A stretch of DNA of 64,000 bases from assembly GCF_000275845.1 (NCBI RefSeq), contig NW_006766949.1, forward strand, positions 104,907-168,906. Reading direction: 5' to 3'. Source of the DNA: Dichomitus squalens LYAD-421 SS1 (Eukaryota > Basidiomycota > Agaricomycetes > Polyporales > Polyporaceae). The notes below the pieces were generated by a model that had not been told where the DNA came from, searched no databases, and worked only from the letters and a program-made list of their open reading frames with translations. The translations under genes and the position numbers were made by a program. Positions 1 to 16,371 of the stretch are shown here, piece after piece. The stretch's first letter is position 1. Every line of letters starts with the position of its first letter.

Positions 1-247
1 GCCTGTTTGGGCGATGACGCCCCACACGTGACATCACTCGTCCTGGTTTGGGCAGAGGACGAGAAAGATGCTGGCCAGATACCGCACTACTTAAGCATCT
101 CCCCATCTCTCTTCGCTGCTGCACCATCTCCTCCTCCCCGTCTCTCCCCTCCTTCCTCTCATCGTCTCCCGCTCCGTTACTCCCTGTCTTATCGTCGACT
201 CCTAGATTGCCCCTCCATACCTTTCCTCGTCTTCGCAACCAGCAACG
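1..247 (+). promoter_or_regulatory. TPS2 promoter and CT-rich leader
   Basis: The upstream region has a CACGTGACATCA block near base 25 (an E-box overlapping a CRE-like half site) and a pyrimidine-rich stretch from about 115 to 240, typical of basidiomycete transcription start regions. A CCCCT element near 210 resembles a stress-response element, a plausible match for a stress-induced trehalose gene. Single short matches like these are weak evidence. Confidence 0.3.
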
Positions 248-3200
248 ATGGACAGCTTCGCGGAACCCCGCAAGCCCCTCGACATCTCCGTCTCTCTCTC
301 CGACGTTCGTGGGCAGGTCGCCAAACTCGAGGCCGACCTTCGCGAGAAGGACATCCCCCTCTCTGGTCGAATCATCCATGTCTCCCACTACCTCCCTATC
401 ACCTGTGCCTTCGCTCGTAGGCCGCGTCCGCAAGATATTCCAAGTCCCCCCGCAACCCCGCCTGCGAAGGCCTCGGACATCCCGCCATCTCCTTCCACCG
501 AGCAACCCCCCTCAGGAGACTTGCCGACTCCTAAGGCCACCGCCCCGGCACAGCAACACGAGTCCCCGCAATGGACACTTAACGTGCGCTACGGCCACTC
601 GGCCATGGTGAGCGGCATTGACTCCCTTGCGGAGACACATGAGCAACTGTTCGTCGGTTGGACCGGCGATATCGAATCCGTTTCTCAAGCTGGGCCCCCG
701 CTCGCCGCACCGAATTCAAGTGGCCCGTCGGATCCCCCCATCAGCAAAGTCCCGACGGCCTCCCTCAGCGATGCGGACAAGAAGGAGCTCGAAGACCTTC
801 TTGAGAACTACCGCTCACGGGATGAGGTCGAGGAAGGGAAGGAGATTCACTACGTGCCTGTATTCCTTGACGATAAGGATGCGCACGGTCACTACGATGG
901 ATACTGCAAGCAGAGTGAGTGTACACGTTCCTCTGCCTCTCCCTTCGATCCGCTTTTTCGCATCACTCTACTCTCTTTGACATGCTTCCGGATCTTTGAC
1001 ACTTTCGTGCCTCTATCACCGCCGTTGGCCACTAGTACGTGCGCTTGCCTTATCCGCAGGTTGCAACTGGAAAACGTACTTGCCCCGCCGTATTAGTCCC
1101 GTCCTAGGCATCCGTCCTGTAGATCTGCACGCTCTCGCTGTATATCCGGACCGGGGCGTGGTGCATCCTGGAAGTTGGCTTTCCCGCTGAGCTTCGTTGA
1201 ATGAGAGAAGGCGACCACGCTATCGCACGGATGCGCTGAGCGTTTGTTTGAATGGCTTGCCTTCGAATAGCTGTTTATGGCATGGCATTTTCCCAGGGTC
1301 TGGGAACCTTCTTCCCTCTTCTGTTTTGCGGTGTTCTAGGCTGTGCCACGCTCACTTCGCACATGCCCCGCCTCACAATCGTTGTCACTTTTCTTCATCT
1401 ATGACGATGGGCTGACGCATCATACAGCGCTCTGGCCTCTGTTCCACTACTTGCTCTGGCAAGACGTCGCAACGGAGTACGCCTCCGCAGACGCGCACTG
1501 GGCACCGTATGAGGCCGTCAACTCTGCCTTCGCGAAGCGTGTGGCAGAGGTGTACCGGCCCGGAGACCTCATCTGGATCCACGACTACCATCTGCTCCTC
1601 GTTCCGTCGCTGCTCCGCCAGACCCTTCCGGATGCCACTGTCGGACTCTTCGTGCACACGCCTTTCCCGAGTTCCGAGGTTTTCAGGTGTCTCCCCAGGC
1701 GCAAGGAAATCCTGGATGGCATGCTGGGCGCCAACCTGATCTGCTTCCAGACATACTCGTACTCAAGACACTTCACGTCATCGTGCGTCCGTGTGTGCGG
1801 TTACGAGGTCACGTCGCGGGGTGGCATCGATGTTCAAGGCCACGTTGCCGCTATTGGGTACTGCCCCGTCGGTGTTGACGCGGAACGTGTGGCGAAGGAT
1901 ACGTAAGTAGATCACCGCTCGTCGTGTCTCTGCGGATCTGACCGTTATCTCCCAGGCTCCGCCCGGGTATTCAGCCCAAGTTGGAAGCGCTTCGTGCGCT
2001 CTACGAGGGAAAGAAGATCATCGTCGGCCGGGACAAGCTTGACGTGGTCAAGGGTGTCGTCCAGAAGCTCCGCGCGTTCGAGAAGCTGCTTCAGGACTAC
2101 CCTCAGTGGATCGGCAACGTCGTCCTGATCCAGGTCACGTCCCCCGCACTCTCGGACTCGCCCAAACTCGAGCGTCAGGTCTCTGAGCTGGTCGCGCATA
2201 TCAACGGAGAGTACGGTTCACTCGATTTCATCCCAGTGCACCACTAGTAAGTGACGTCTCTGCGAAGCTTTTGAGTTACGCGGATCTGGACGGTGTCTGA
2301 TCATCGACACAGCCACCAAACGATCAAGAAGGACGAGTTCTACGCGCTGCTTTCGGTTGCAGATCTTGGTGTGATCACGCCGCTCCGCGACGGTATGAAC
2401 ACTACCTCCATGGAGTTCGTCATCGCGCAGGAGCGCACGAAGAAGAGCCCCCTCATCCTCTCCGAGTTCATGGGTATCTCGAGCAACATGGTGGATGCGC
2501 TGCAGATCAATCCTTGGAATCTCAGCGTACGTGTCTGCAGTGGTCCATCCTCACAACTTGCGACTAATCAGTGTCTGATTGACCTACAGGAGGTTGCCGC
2601 TGCCATGCACCGCGGACTGACCATGCCGGACGACGAGAAGCTTCGTCGCCATCAGGAACTGTACAAGACCGTGACCACCCACACGTCGCATACCTGGGCT
2701 GCTTTGCTTGCCAAGAAGCTCCTTGAGCGTCTCGGCAGCTCGAACATGGCCCGGCAGACGCCGTTCATCCCCAAGGGCGACCTTGAAAGCCACTACGTGA
2801 AGGCAAAGAAGCGGCTCTTCCTGTTTGACTACGATGGCACGCTCGCGCCCATCGTCAAGACACCCAGCGCTGCCGTCCCCTCGAAGGAGACGTTGCAGGC
2901 GCTCGAAACGCTCACCGCTGACCCGCAGAACGTTGTTTACATCATCTCAGGGCGCGACGGCGAGTTCCTGGAGCAGCACCTGGGCCACATCAAGAATCTC
3001 GGGATGTCCGCGGAGCACGGTGGCTTCATTCGCGAGCCAGGACAGTCTGGGTGGAGGAACTTTACGGAGTCGCTGGATATGAGCTGGATGTCGGAGGTGC
3101 TCGAGATCTTCAAGTACTACACCGAGCGCACCACCGGCAGCCATATCGAGGTCAAGAAGAGCTCGATCACTTGGCACTACCGTTCCGCGGATCCCGAATG

Positions 3201-3756
3201 GGGGTGAGTCCTGAACGGTATGTGCGCTGCCTCAACAGCATGCTGACTGTGGCTTGTTAGTCTCTTCCAGTGCCATCAGTGCCAGGACTTGCTCGAGAAC
3301 AACCTCGCTCGCAAACGTCCTATCGAAGTGCTTGTCGGCAAGAAGAACCTCGAGGTCCGCCCGCTCGCCGTCAACAAGGGCGAGATCGTCAAACGCATCC
3401 TCTACTTCCACCCTGACGCCGAGTTTATCTTCTGCGCGGGCGACGACAAGACCGACGAGGACATGTTCCGCGCGCTCCTCCTGTTCCCGCAGCAGCCACA
3501 GCAGCAGCACGAGCGCGTCCGGCTCGAGCCCCCGCTCTCCGTCACGCTCCTCGCCAAGGAGGGCGAGCAGTACCCGCCCGTCGAGCTCGCCATCGAGCGC
3601 GACGCGATTTTCACGACCGCCGTCGGGCACAGCTCGAAGCGCACGCTCGCGCTGTGGCACGTCACGACGCCTGAGGAGGTCGTCGAGCACATGCTCCACC
3701 TCGTCCGCGACAGCCTGCCGAAGGGGGCGGAGGGCGAGCAGACGAGCAATCTATAG
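248..3756 (+). CDS. TPS2: Trehalose-6-phosphate phosphatase (TPS2 type, GT20 + HAD phosphatase)
   Basis: Dephosphorylates trehalose-6-phosphate to trehalose, the last step of trehalose synthesis, in the cytosolic TPS complex. Six exons (248-914, 1428-1902, 1956-2246, 2313-2526, 2590-3203, 3261-3756) join in frame to 918 aa, normal for fungal Tps2. After a Pro-rich N-terminus comes a GT20 domain (WPLFHY, WIHDYHLLLVP, HTPFPSSE, then KLDVVKG where OtsA has RLDxxKG). The C-terminal half is a HAD phosphatase with all motifs: FDYDGT, SGR and GDDKTDED. That pattern separates it from the synthase Tps1, which lacks the phosphatase. The GT20 half is probably structural, as in yeast Tps2 (family knowledge). 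Intron 1 is unusually long at 513 nt, yet the protein is continuous across it (YCKQ/TLWPLFHY). The start is the ATG opening the long frame after a CT-rich leader. Confidence 0.95.
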
Positions 3757-4332
3757 GCCTAGAGTTGGCATGATCAATCGCGTTGTCGTTGTAAGTGGCC
3801 AGCAGTTGTACACCCAACCAGTTGTATCCATATCTTTCCCGTACCTTCTTGACTCTCCGGCAGTACCTCAGGGTCGAGATACGATGCTGCGAATACACCC
3901 GCATGCGCACCATGTCATTGTACTCTCATCACTCGGGTTTCTCATGTAGTCATGGCTTATAGACGTCCAATAGACCGATATTTAGGATCCGAGACCATAA
4001 CCAATAGTATGTGTCGTTACGACAGCTTTCGCATCAAATAGCCACCATCCGCTCAGTAGGACGCATGTACGCACCAGTATCAAACAAGACATATTGAGAC
4101 AATAGACTTGCATGTTTATTCTTCGTTCCATACACACAATGTTGGCATATGCATGCTGACGTGCACGATACTGTAATGTACGTAGATGGAAGACGGCAGG
4201 AAGTATATAGGGACCGAACGATAACGCTGACGGCACTTTTGTATGATGCAGATACATAGGGGTGGGTAGCATGGTTCCCCTAGAACACAACCGACGCAGA
4301 ACAAGAACATAGGAGAACGCTGCCAAAAGTGG
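3757..4332. other. Convergent 3' intergenic region
   Basis: Two genes end towards each other here: TPS2 stops at 3756 and the RNA-binding gene at 4333. The sequence is AT-richer than its surroundings and is probably 3' UTRs. I see no gene, RNA or repeat in it. Confidence 0.6.
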
Positions 4333-7087
4333 TTACATAGCGCCGTCCGCTTGCATGGGCACAGTTTGGCCACCCTTCGCTGCCCCAGGGGAGAACGTGT
4401 GCCAGCGGTCGTTGAATCGCACGTCTGCGCAAAACCAAGTCAGCACGAGGGAACAAGCTTCCGAATGACAAGTCAGCTTACCGAGTGGCCGACCACCGTA
4501 CATGTACTGCTGGAATTTGGCTGGGGACATAACATGAGAACAGGAATGGGACTGTATGCAGTGCTAACGCTCACCAATCGCAGTCTCCGCCTCCGCGACC
4601 TGAGCAAATTGGACAACACCACAACCCTTCGAGCGCGTACCCTCGTACAAGATCTCCGCGAGCTCGACCTGGCCGGTCGTCTCAAACAGCTCGACCAAGT
4701 CTTCATTCGCAGTCGACCACGGCAACTGACGTTCCGTCCCACACAAGTCCCTCATCAGCCACACGCTCATCACACTAAACGTCTGCGAGCACTCACGTTG
4801 CGAACCATGATTTGCTGCGACGGCTCCGGCTCGAAACCTGCGCCGAAGCCGCCAGCACCGCCATACGCGCCGCCGTCGCTGTACGCGCCCAGACGCAGGT
4901 TGCCCGGCTGGTCCGGACCCGAGTAGTCCGCGTACAGGTCCTGGCTCGAGAAGTCGCGTCCGCCGCCGCCTGCACCTGGGCCACCGCCACCAGCGTAGCC
5001 GCCACGGAAGCCACCGCGGAAGCCTCCACGCAAGCCCCCGCGGAAGCCTCCGCCGCGAAGCCCGCCGCGGGGCCCGCCGCGGTACGAGCCAGGGCCGGTC
5101 AGGCCGGCGTAGCGATCCTCACGCACTTCGAGGGTGCGACCGTACCAGTCAAAGCCGTTGTACATGCCTACATGAATACAAGCATGGGTGAGTATTATGA
5201 TGATCGTTTCATGAGTAGGACAGCACTCACTAATGGCCTGCTGGGCATCCTTGGCAGTCTCGAAAATGACCGTGCCGGAGCCTTTGGGTCGGCCGTCAGC
5301 GCCTATGTTGATGTCCGCGCGAATGATGTTGCCGGCGGAGCGGAAGAGGTCCTTGAGGTCTTGCCAGCCAGCCTGGTAAGGCAACTGCGATGCAAGTGAT
5401 GATAGTGTGAGCGAATGATCCATGATCAACGAGAACGAGGAACTGCAGGAACAGCAGACGGAAGAGAGCACCGGAAATCTGTGACAGTTGAACACAACTC
5501 ACGTTGCCAACGTAAAGCTGATTGCCTGGATTCGAATGGGTGAAGTAATTGTGAGACGGCGGGCGCGGTGGCGGGACTGCGTTCAGCCCCTGTCCAGCCA
5601 TCGCCATACCGATCTTGCCCGGAACGGGCGTAGCACCGAACCGAGACTCATTTTCACGATCCTTATGCAGCTTATTAGTGTCATCGTATGCTTGCGACAG
5701 TTAGCTGCCGCTCACCTCACGAATGAAGACCGGGCGGCCCAAAAGGAGCTGCTCAGAGAGCTCGCGGATTGAGCGCTGTGCGTCCTCCTGAGAGGCATAT
5801 TCGACGATACTGACAGACGTTTCGATTGAGCAGGGTTTAACACCACACTTCGGAGAAAGGGCTAAAACTCACCCGCATCCCTTCGAAACACCGGTTGGTG
5901 TAACAAGGACTTCGGCGAAGAGGACCTCACCAGCTAACCAAACCCAAAAGAAAGCTCCCATCAATAAACCATCCTTCAAGTCGTCACTCCGTCAATGAAC
6001 CAGAAACTCCAACTCCAAACTCCGCGGAAGACGTCGGTGCATGCGGTTGAGACGGTGACTAGGCTGCCAAGCGGTGCGTCCAGGGGCCCCTCTCTCACTC
6101 CAACCGCTCCGATAACCAGGACCACAGCCGCAACGGCTTCTACTCCATGCCTGTGCCCATGACCGTAACCGTGACCATGAACCGTCAGACCTTGCCTCGA
6201 ACGCGGTTCGGGCGGCGCGAGTCGTGTCTCCGTCGATTCTCGTGCATCCAAGGGCCTCTGCATCATCCGCATCCTCAGCCTCTACCTTGGCCTGACCCGA
6301 CACTGCTGCCACGTCTGCAGTAACGCCCCTCCTATCTCCGATGACCGGCGCCAATACCAATCCCGTAACCAAATCCCAACCTCCCCGAACGAAGCCAAAA
6401 GAAGTTGAAGCTCTAAGGTCTCCCAACCCACCTCCCCGCATGAATTCCATCAGGTCGCGGTACTTGACGTCGTAGGATAGGTTGCCGACGTAGACGCGGT
6501 TCTCGCGCTTCGATACCTTGGCGAACTCGACTGCTTCCTCGTGCGGCGCGTTCATCGGACCACCTAGAGAGCGTGCAAACGGCTCGGTTGCGCGCCTGTC
6601 GCGACTTCGTGAGCTTGGAGACCGGCTACGGCTGCGCGGAGAGCGTGAGCGCGAGCGCGAACGACGACGGCGGCGAGGTGAGCCTGACCGTCGGCGAGAA
6701 CGAGAACGATGAGGAGTACGGCTCCGAGAACGGCGGGAGCGGCGCTGAAGTAGACATGCATCAGCAACCGAAAGGGTACTCGAGAAGTACCATCATATGA
6801 CGGGAAGGAATGGAGAACATGAGGACAACAGTTGTGGTACTCACGTCGCCGTTGCGTCTGTCATCAGGCTCCCAGTGGTCGCTCTTGCGAGAACGACCGG
6901 GCTCACGGCGGTCGCGGTCCTTGTCGCGTTCACGGTCGCGATCCCGCTCCTTGTCGCGGTCGCGCCTGTCCCTATCCTTGTCGCGGTCACGGTCCCTATC
7001 GCGATCTGCCTCACGATCCCTCTCCCGGTCTCTCTCACGCTCCTTCCTCTCCTCGACCTCATCTTTTGGCTTCATGTCTACGTCCAT
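4333..7087 (-). CDS. Three-RRM SR/RGG RNA-binding protein, Gbp2/Hrb1-like
   Basis: Shuttling mRNA-binding protein of the Gbp2/Hrb1 type, expected to escort spliced mRNA from the nucleus (family knowledge). Ten exons (7087-6845, 6744-6432, 5933-5873, 5809-5716, 5661-5503, 5384-5231, 5167-4797, 4725-4575, 4520-4482, 4424-4333) give 558 aa. Order: alternating Arg-Asp/Glu repeats (about 15-75), an RS domain (about 82-130), RRM1 (about 162-237, NRVYVGNL), RRM2 (about 284-360, NQLYVGN/LPY), an RGG/Gly-rich linker (about 365-410) and RRM3 (about 462-536, IMVRN/LPW). Introns cut RRM2 and RRM3 straight after the RNP2 Asn, the same position in both, which suggests domain duplication. Intron 2 is 498 nt and mostly open in frame. 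An SR-type splicing factor with another role is the alternative. Confidence 0.9.
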
Positions 7088-7857
7088 GATGACCACAGAA
7101 GACGGTGAGTCTGAGATTGGCTGGATTTGAGGATGAGAGGAGAGATGGGTGGCAGGAAGAGCCAAGTGTGTGGGACGTAACCGCAAAGAATTTCGCCCTC
7201 CTTGCATTGGCGCTTGCCCATGCGCGGGGTTTAAAAATGTCGCTTGCCAATTCTGGCAATAGGCCGACGCCTGAACTTGTCAGAGGACACTCGACAACAT
7301 TGACATCACCCCGAGATAGTTGTCACTGAAGACCGACAGGATGATGAAAGCATTCAGATCCTGGAATGACATATATGTGGTATGCATGAAACATTATAAT
7401 ACAGAACATTCGTTAATATACAGTGGCTGGTGATATGACCAGCAGACGCGCGCAGTATGGACACATAACATGATACAGGTCTAGGTGATAGTCCAGGAGT
7501 CCGGAGTATTAAGCCAGATTATAGCAAGGTCTGTGAAAAGAATGTGGTAAAGAAGGCGGCCAGCGGCCGAGCTGTCACACGTAACTTGACGCGTCGTGTT
7601 CAGGGTGTCCAGATTCTTCGGAGACCATAGAGAGCACGGGCGAAAGCATGATGACGGACGTGAACATGGCGGATGATTGCGTAATAGATGTGGGGGCCGA
7701 GGATGTTGCGGTTTTGGAGCTCTGCGTTGAACGCGGGGGCGTGGGACGGTATACTCGACTCAACGAGAATCGTCGAAGAGGGCGGCGGGCGGCTTTGAGC
7801 AAGGTGTCAGTGCTATGCTCGCACATACCAAGACACAATTTATGATTTTATGGGAGG
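7088..7857. other. Intergenic region, no gene seen
   Basis: This lies between the start of the RRM gene (7087) and the stop of the membrane-protein gene (7858), both on the minus strand. It should hold the promoter of the first and the 3' UTR of the second. An alternative spliced 3' end of the membrane-protein gene could run into 7575-7812. No other coding or repeat signal was recognised. Confidence 0.5.
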
Positions 7858-8596
7858 CTACGCACTATCATAGATGATGTCAATTGGTTTCTCCGAGTCG
7901 AGCTTCACATGCCGCACTCTCCGCGCGGATCGCCGGCGCACAAAGACCGCGACTGCTACGATGACCAATAACAAGACCGCCCCCGCAACGATACCAACTA
8001 TTGCTCCAAGTGGCAATTGGCTATGAGCGGGTATTAAGGAGCTCGTTGATGATGACGAGGTGGAAGATGAAGAGGTCGCCTGGACCTGAGATGAATCCCC
8101 AGGAGAGTCGGAGTGGCCAGGAAGCGTCACGTACTGGACGTAATCCAGGTTGAACGTGCCGTCGTTGATGATGACAGTTAGCTCATGAAGACCGGGGTCT
8201 AGTGGGGGGTTCGTGGAAAAGAAAGGCCAGTTCTCTGTGGTGCTCTCAGGTGGTTGCGGGACACTAGCACTGACTGGAGGTAGGTTGTCCAGCGCAAAGG
8301 ACGCAGTCACCGAGTCGCCATCGATAACCCCATATACGGCCACAAATGTTCCTGACATTCCATGCTCTTGTTAGCATTATTGGAGCAAAATCTCGGAGGG
8401 CGAAATGCAAATCGCCGACTCGCAACAGCGGCCGGGCAGTGAACGCACCATTGAACGCAAACTTGACTGTCGAGCCCGCGGAAGTGGAGGTGTGGATGGT
8501 GACACCATCGCTCACGCTGCCCGGGGCCCAAGAGCCGTTATACACGAGCCTCGAGCTCGTGTCATCAACGCGTAGCAGATGACTAAGGCCGCTCAT
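7858..8596 (-). CDS. Single-pass membrane protein with extracellular beta-sandwich-like domain
   Basis: Unnamed membrane protein of a type common in mushrooms. Two exons (8596-8449 and 8351-7866, reading on to a stop at 7858) join at FNG/TFVAVYG. The N-terminal 120 residues (VDDTSS, YNGSW, TVKFAFNGTFVAVYG, LDYVQY) look like a galactose-binding-like beta-sandwich. A Ser/Thr stalk, one strong membrane helix (LPLGAIVGIVAGAVLLLVIV) and a basic RRRSARR stop-transfer follow. No signal peptide is visible at the chosen ATG, so a further 5' exon may be missing. At the 3' end a GTGCGT donor at 7865 could splice on to 7812 and give a different tail ending at 7760. A cell-surface sensor is possible but unproven. 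Confidence 0.75.
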
Positions 8597-10356
8597 GACA
8601 ATGTATCCTGTCTATCGTGTCGTCCCCGCGCGAGCATGACAGCACGCGTCAGAAAGCCATAATCCACAGAGAGGCGCAGCAGTCATGACATGACGGTCGT
8701 CGACGAGCCAAGCGGTCGGCATCATCCCGAAAAAAGGGCAGAGTCAATTGTGTAGTTAGCATCCACCTTCGCATTGTTGGAGAAAAGGAATGACTTACAG
8801 GCTGTTGGGGATTTTAGGGGAGTTGTGGGGAGCAGCTACGGGAACGAGCATTTAACACAGTACCGTAGATGGGAGGAAGGGAACAAGCTCCTCGGGAAGC
8901 GAAAAGGTGTCGCAGAGACCATTACATACCCTCGTCTCCTCGCTTCGAAACATTCTCCAAGCGATATCCTGACGCCTTGTTACAAGTTCATGCATGCGGG
9001 ACAATCAGTGACCCAGCGGCAGTTTCCACTTGATGATCATTAAAATCCCGAGCTCGACCACTTACATTCCCGAGGGGTGATCTACCAATTGACACATCCG
9101 CAATATGGTAGTAGGCTGTGCCCCGACCGGAGAGGAGAAGAGACTGTCGTATGTATACTTATGGACAACGAGCAGCCAGAGTGTGACAGCGAGCATGTTT
9201 CGGACTGCGACGCTGGCGGGCTCCAGATCTTCGCTGTGCTCGCCTGGCAAACAGCGCCCAAAGGCTCGGACGCCGCAGAAGTGATGCACGACGTTGTGGT
9301 AGGGAGCGTCTAAGACGTTACAGTAGCGTTGCTGCGAGAAGAGATCCCGTCAACTAGCGGCGCACTGCCTCGAGGATCCCTATTTGGCTCGAGCGTCCCG
9401 AGCTCTTCTGGGCGCAACACTTGAAACCGATTTGCATATCAAAAGTCCAAGAAAGGTGACTTCTCATCGAGAAGCAGTGGCAAGTTGCGGGTTTATCAAC
9501 ATCAAGGCTTCCTCCGTCTTGTGGGTCCACTGGGATTGTCAATTTGATCAGGTTTCGATAATATCCGTAATATAGCCACTGAGAAATAGTGGCTGCGAGT
9601 CCGTCATGTCCTTGAATAGGAGTCAAGCGTCGAGAATAAGGACTGAACGCAGCTTGAATGAGAGAAGGGACCTGAGACCACATTACAAGCCGAAACTCGA
9701 CGCGTAGCATGGTGTCGTCCTTTGTCGTCCTAGTGACCATAGCGTGACAACGAAGATAGGTATTGGGAATAGCGTAAGACACATGATGGTCCCTGTCTCA
9801 GTACCTGGCACAGCGTCTACCGCGCCGAAATGAAACGGTGGCTTACAAGCAGTGTTGAACGTCAAAGGATTTCAAATGATGTGAAGTCCAAAAAGCGCTG
9901 ACAACGTACCAACAGCGCGTTTTTGGAGGATCGGAGCTTCAAGATGCAGCTCTCATAGCTATAGCCCTCCCTCTTGCCTATAACGTAGCCAAGGACCGCG
10001 GTCGGTTGGCAGTTGGAGTAAGTTCGACATCGAGACGCGGTGGCATTTGCGGAATCATGAGTCGGGAGCTCTGTTGGCAGTGCCTCTAGAACTCATGGCA
10101 TCCCGTCACGTCATCCCTCAGGCCTCCACCAACTCGAGAAGATCACATCTCGCCCCCCTACTCGGAAAGGAGGTGGGTTGCAACAAATAGCAGAGAAAGC
10201 AGCTGTTAAGAACGAGTATTGAAGCTACATAGCCACGTAGTGAGACGAGCAACGAGGCAGACGTGTCATTTGCATTATGTAGGAATCATCAATGTGCTCT
10301 TCCCGACGACATATCGGGCAACACGGGAATCTCGTGATCCATATGGCCAATGGTAG
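8597..10356. other. Intergenic stretch without a recognised gene
   Basis: This 1.7-kb stretch has only weak open frames. The longest, 9354-9782 on the minus strand (142 codons), has normal-looking composition but matches no family I know and has no supporting exon on either side. I see no repeats or RNA genes. Confidence 0.4.
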
Positions 10357-12231
10357 TCAGCTTGCGCGAAGACTTGCAAGTGGAACGCCTCGGGTGCTCC
10401 GAACAAGCACTGTGGCGGTAACGACCGCGGAACAAAGAAGCAGTCCTGCACATGCAGAGAGTACGAACCTTCTCGCCGACGACACTCCTGTCAGCAGTGA
10501 GACGGTAACGAAGATGTTCAACGGTACGCGGAACAGGGACGACATCTACCATCGCGAGTCGATAGCCGAGGCGAACAGGGGCCAACAAGGTGTCGACGTC
10601 GTAGAAGTGTCGTCCGGCGTAATCCAAAGGTGTACCGATCAAGCCACAATCCGTTATGTATCCATCAGACACCATGGTCCTATGAAGTAGATGAGCGCAA
10701 CGTACCGTCGCTCGATGCTCGTCGGAAATGAGTCTCCCGCGAAGCATGCCCTGCACAGGATAGTATATCCCGGCACAGGCCTCGAAGGTGCAAAATGCCC
10801 AGAATCGTTCATGCTCACGCACGTCCACCACGCTCACGAGGAGCGCGAGCGCGCTCGCCGCGCAAACCGCCGAGCTCAGCTTCGCGTGCAGGGTGATCGT
10901 GCGGTCGTGCGCGGAATGCGAGGAATCACTACGGGAACGCCGGGCAGAAGTCGCGGAAGATCGATCATCGTTATGGTTGTCAGTGGTGGGATGATGGACT
11001 TCGCTTTCGGGCGCCACGCTGTCGGACAGTGATGCAGATGGGCCGGCGTCATTGAAGGAAGCCGAAGAATCAAGGCGGGATAACGAGATGATGGAGGTGT
11101 AGATGATCGAACCGAGTGTCATGGATATCATGAAACAAGAGAAGATGTAGCCGAGTGGTAGAGCGTGGGTGCGAGTACCGGTACTTGGCTTGGATCCTTG
11201 CAGGAAGGGAACCCAGAGGAAGACAAATAGGTACAACGACCCTTCGAAGATAGTCTGCGTCAGTCCCAGAACCAGCAATCGTTTGTCTATGAGTTGCAGT
11301 GAGTGTCACCTTCGACGGACGGCGCGTAGTGAGAACCACATACCGGCACGGACGATCCCCCATGCTTCGCTTACACGTTTCCAATCGAGAACCTCCGTGC
11401 TTTCGGATGTAACTGCGCCGCGATTCTCCGACCATATCATGCCTATCGAGACCAAGCCGAGTAGTAGCAAGGCTCCGCTAGCGATGAATGTCGAAGAGAA
11501 CAGCGCGGTGCGTTCGACCAGCTTGTTGCTAGCTACGCCAGCCACAGTAGCCGTGACGCTGCTCGCAAGGGTCGCACGCCCGAGAATTGTCGATAAGTCT
11601 CGGGATGACAAGGACAGGCTGTTTGCAGAGGCAACTAGCCAAGATTCGGGAACAGAAAGCAGGATGGCGGTCGAGAAGCCTCCCAATAGACGTCCGGCGA
11701 ACAGGAGAGGTAGGGCATCGAACTGGATCAGCGTGCATGTGGCACTGTAGGTCAAGCAAAACAGCATGCAAGTTCGTTTGCGACCGCTGTGCCCAACAAA
11801 CGAGGGAGCCTGAGCCTGAGCTTTGAAAAAGTGGAGAGACGACGCACTATTGATCGGCCCAGACACCAACAAAGGGAGCTGCCACACCCGCAGTCAGGAA
11901 TCCGAGAACAAATAGGAGGGCAACTAAACGTTCAGGCAGCCCATGTTGCTCTCGGTAAACGGAGTAGATGTAAGGCCCTTGCAACCAGTCCGCGCCTGAA
12001 GACGTCAACACAGCGAACATCGGCATAGTCCAGCGGGCCAGACCTACCCATGATGATGGTATAGACAAACAGATATCGCTTGGATAGTCCCGAAACCACA
12101 GACGGCGGTGCATTGCGCTCCGCGGAGTTACCCTGAGACGAAGTCTTGCGCAGGAAGTTCTTCTCTACCACGAAGAAGACTACGGAGGCCGCTACGAAAA
12201 TGACAAGTTGCGACTCGTAGAACGCAGCCAT
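10357..12231 (-). CDS. MFS transporter, MFSD5-like (molybdate-anion transporter family)
   Basis: Polytopic major-facilitator protein of the MFSD5 (MFS_5) family, whose characterised members import molybdate (family knowledge). Five exons (12231-12048, 11995-11848, 11786-11344, 11286-10706, 10545-10357) give 514 aa. The family hallmark GADWLQGPYIY is rebuilt exactly by splicing at 12047/11996, and the loop 2-3 motif WADQYGRKR by splicing at 11847/11787. RVPLN near the C-terminus is also typical. A hydrophilic, Ser/His-rich loop of about 70 residues sits in the second half (around 10,850-11,060). An in-frame ATG at 12270 would add 13 residues; I chose 12231 because the first membrane helix begins there. 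Intron 4 (160 nt) is the least certain join. Divergent from SEC23. Confidence 0.88.
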
Positions 12232-12828
12232 GTTGAGCTGGAGAGAGTCAAAGCTTCTCGGAGCGAGCATGTAGCGATGTGCGACACATCATCTCTTGGT
12301 GGTGGTGCGCGGAGTCCGGACGGTGACAATGTTGTGAGGGAGAACCCGAATTCGCGGTGCCATCTTTGGGAGATAACGCCATTTCAATTCTAGATCTTGA
12401 CTTGCATGTCCGAAATTAGCGGCTCCGCTGTATGGAGCATTTTCGGGGCTTGCTCGTGCAAAGCTGAGAAGTCTAGGGACGTCCTAAGCCTTCTTGTGAG
12501 AAATCGACCTATAGTCGCGCAGGAAAAGCCAAGGGTGCAGTGATACGGGTCTCAATTAATGCATGCGACGATCCTCCAATCAAAGCCTACATACACGGGA
12601 TCATTTGCGGCACGAGCTGCAATTCACGGCTTGGAAGTTGAGTGGGATACGTCAGCATGTTCACATTTATGAATAGTCAAGCAGGAATACAAGAAGCACG
12701 AAGTATACAAACAGTACTGTCGACGTGGAGGTTAGCAATTTGAAACTCCGCTATAAGGCGAGAGGGAGCCGTCATCGGCGCCTGCACAACCTACACGTTC
12801 TACGAAACTACCATCATCTGCGCGAGCC
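12232..12828. promoter_or_regulatory. Divergent promoter region between MFSD5-like gene and SEC23
   Basis: Two genes start outward from this 597-bp interval (12231 on minus, 12829 on plus), so it must hold both promoters. No clear TATA box, repeat or extra ORF was recognised. Confidence 0.45.

Positions 12829-16371
<3,543 letters not shown>

Noticed and set aside
3232..3699. 155-codon minus-strand ORF over the last TPS2 exon
   Set aside because: Antisense shadow produced by strong G/C third-position bias of the real gene; Glu/Leu/Val-rich composition and no domain.
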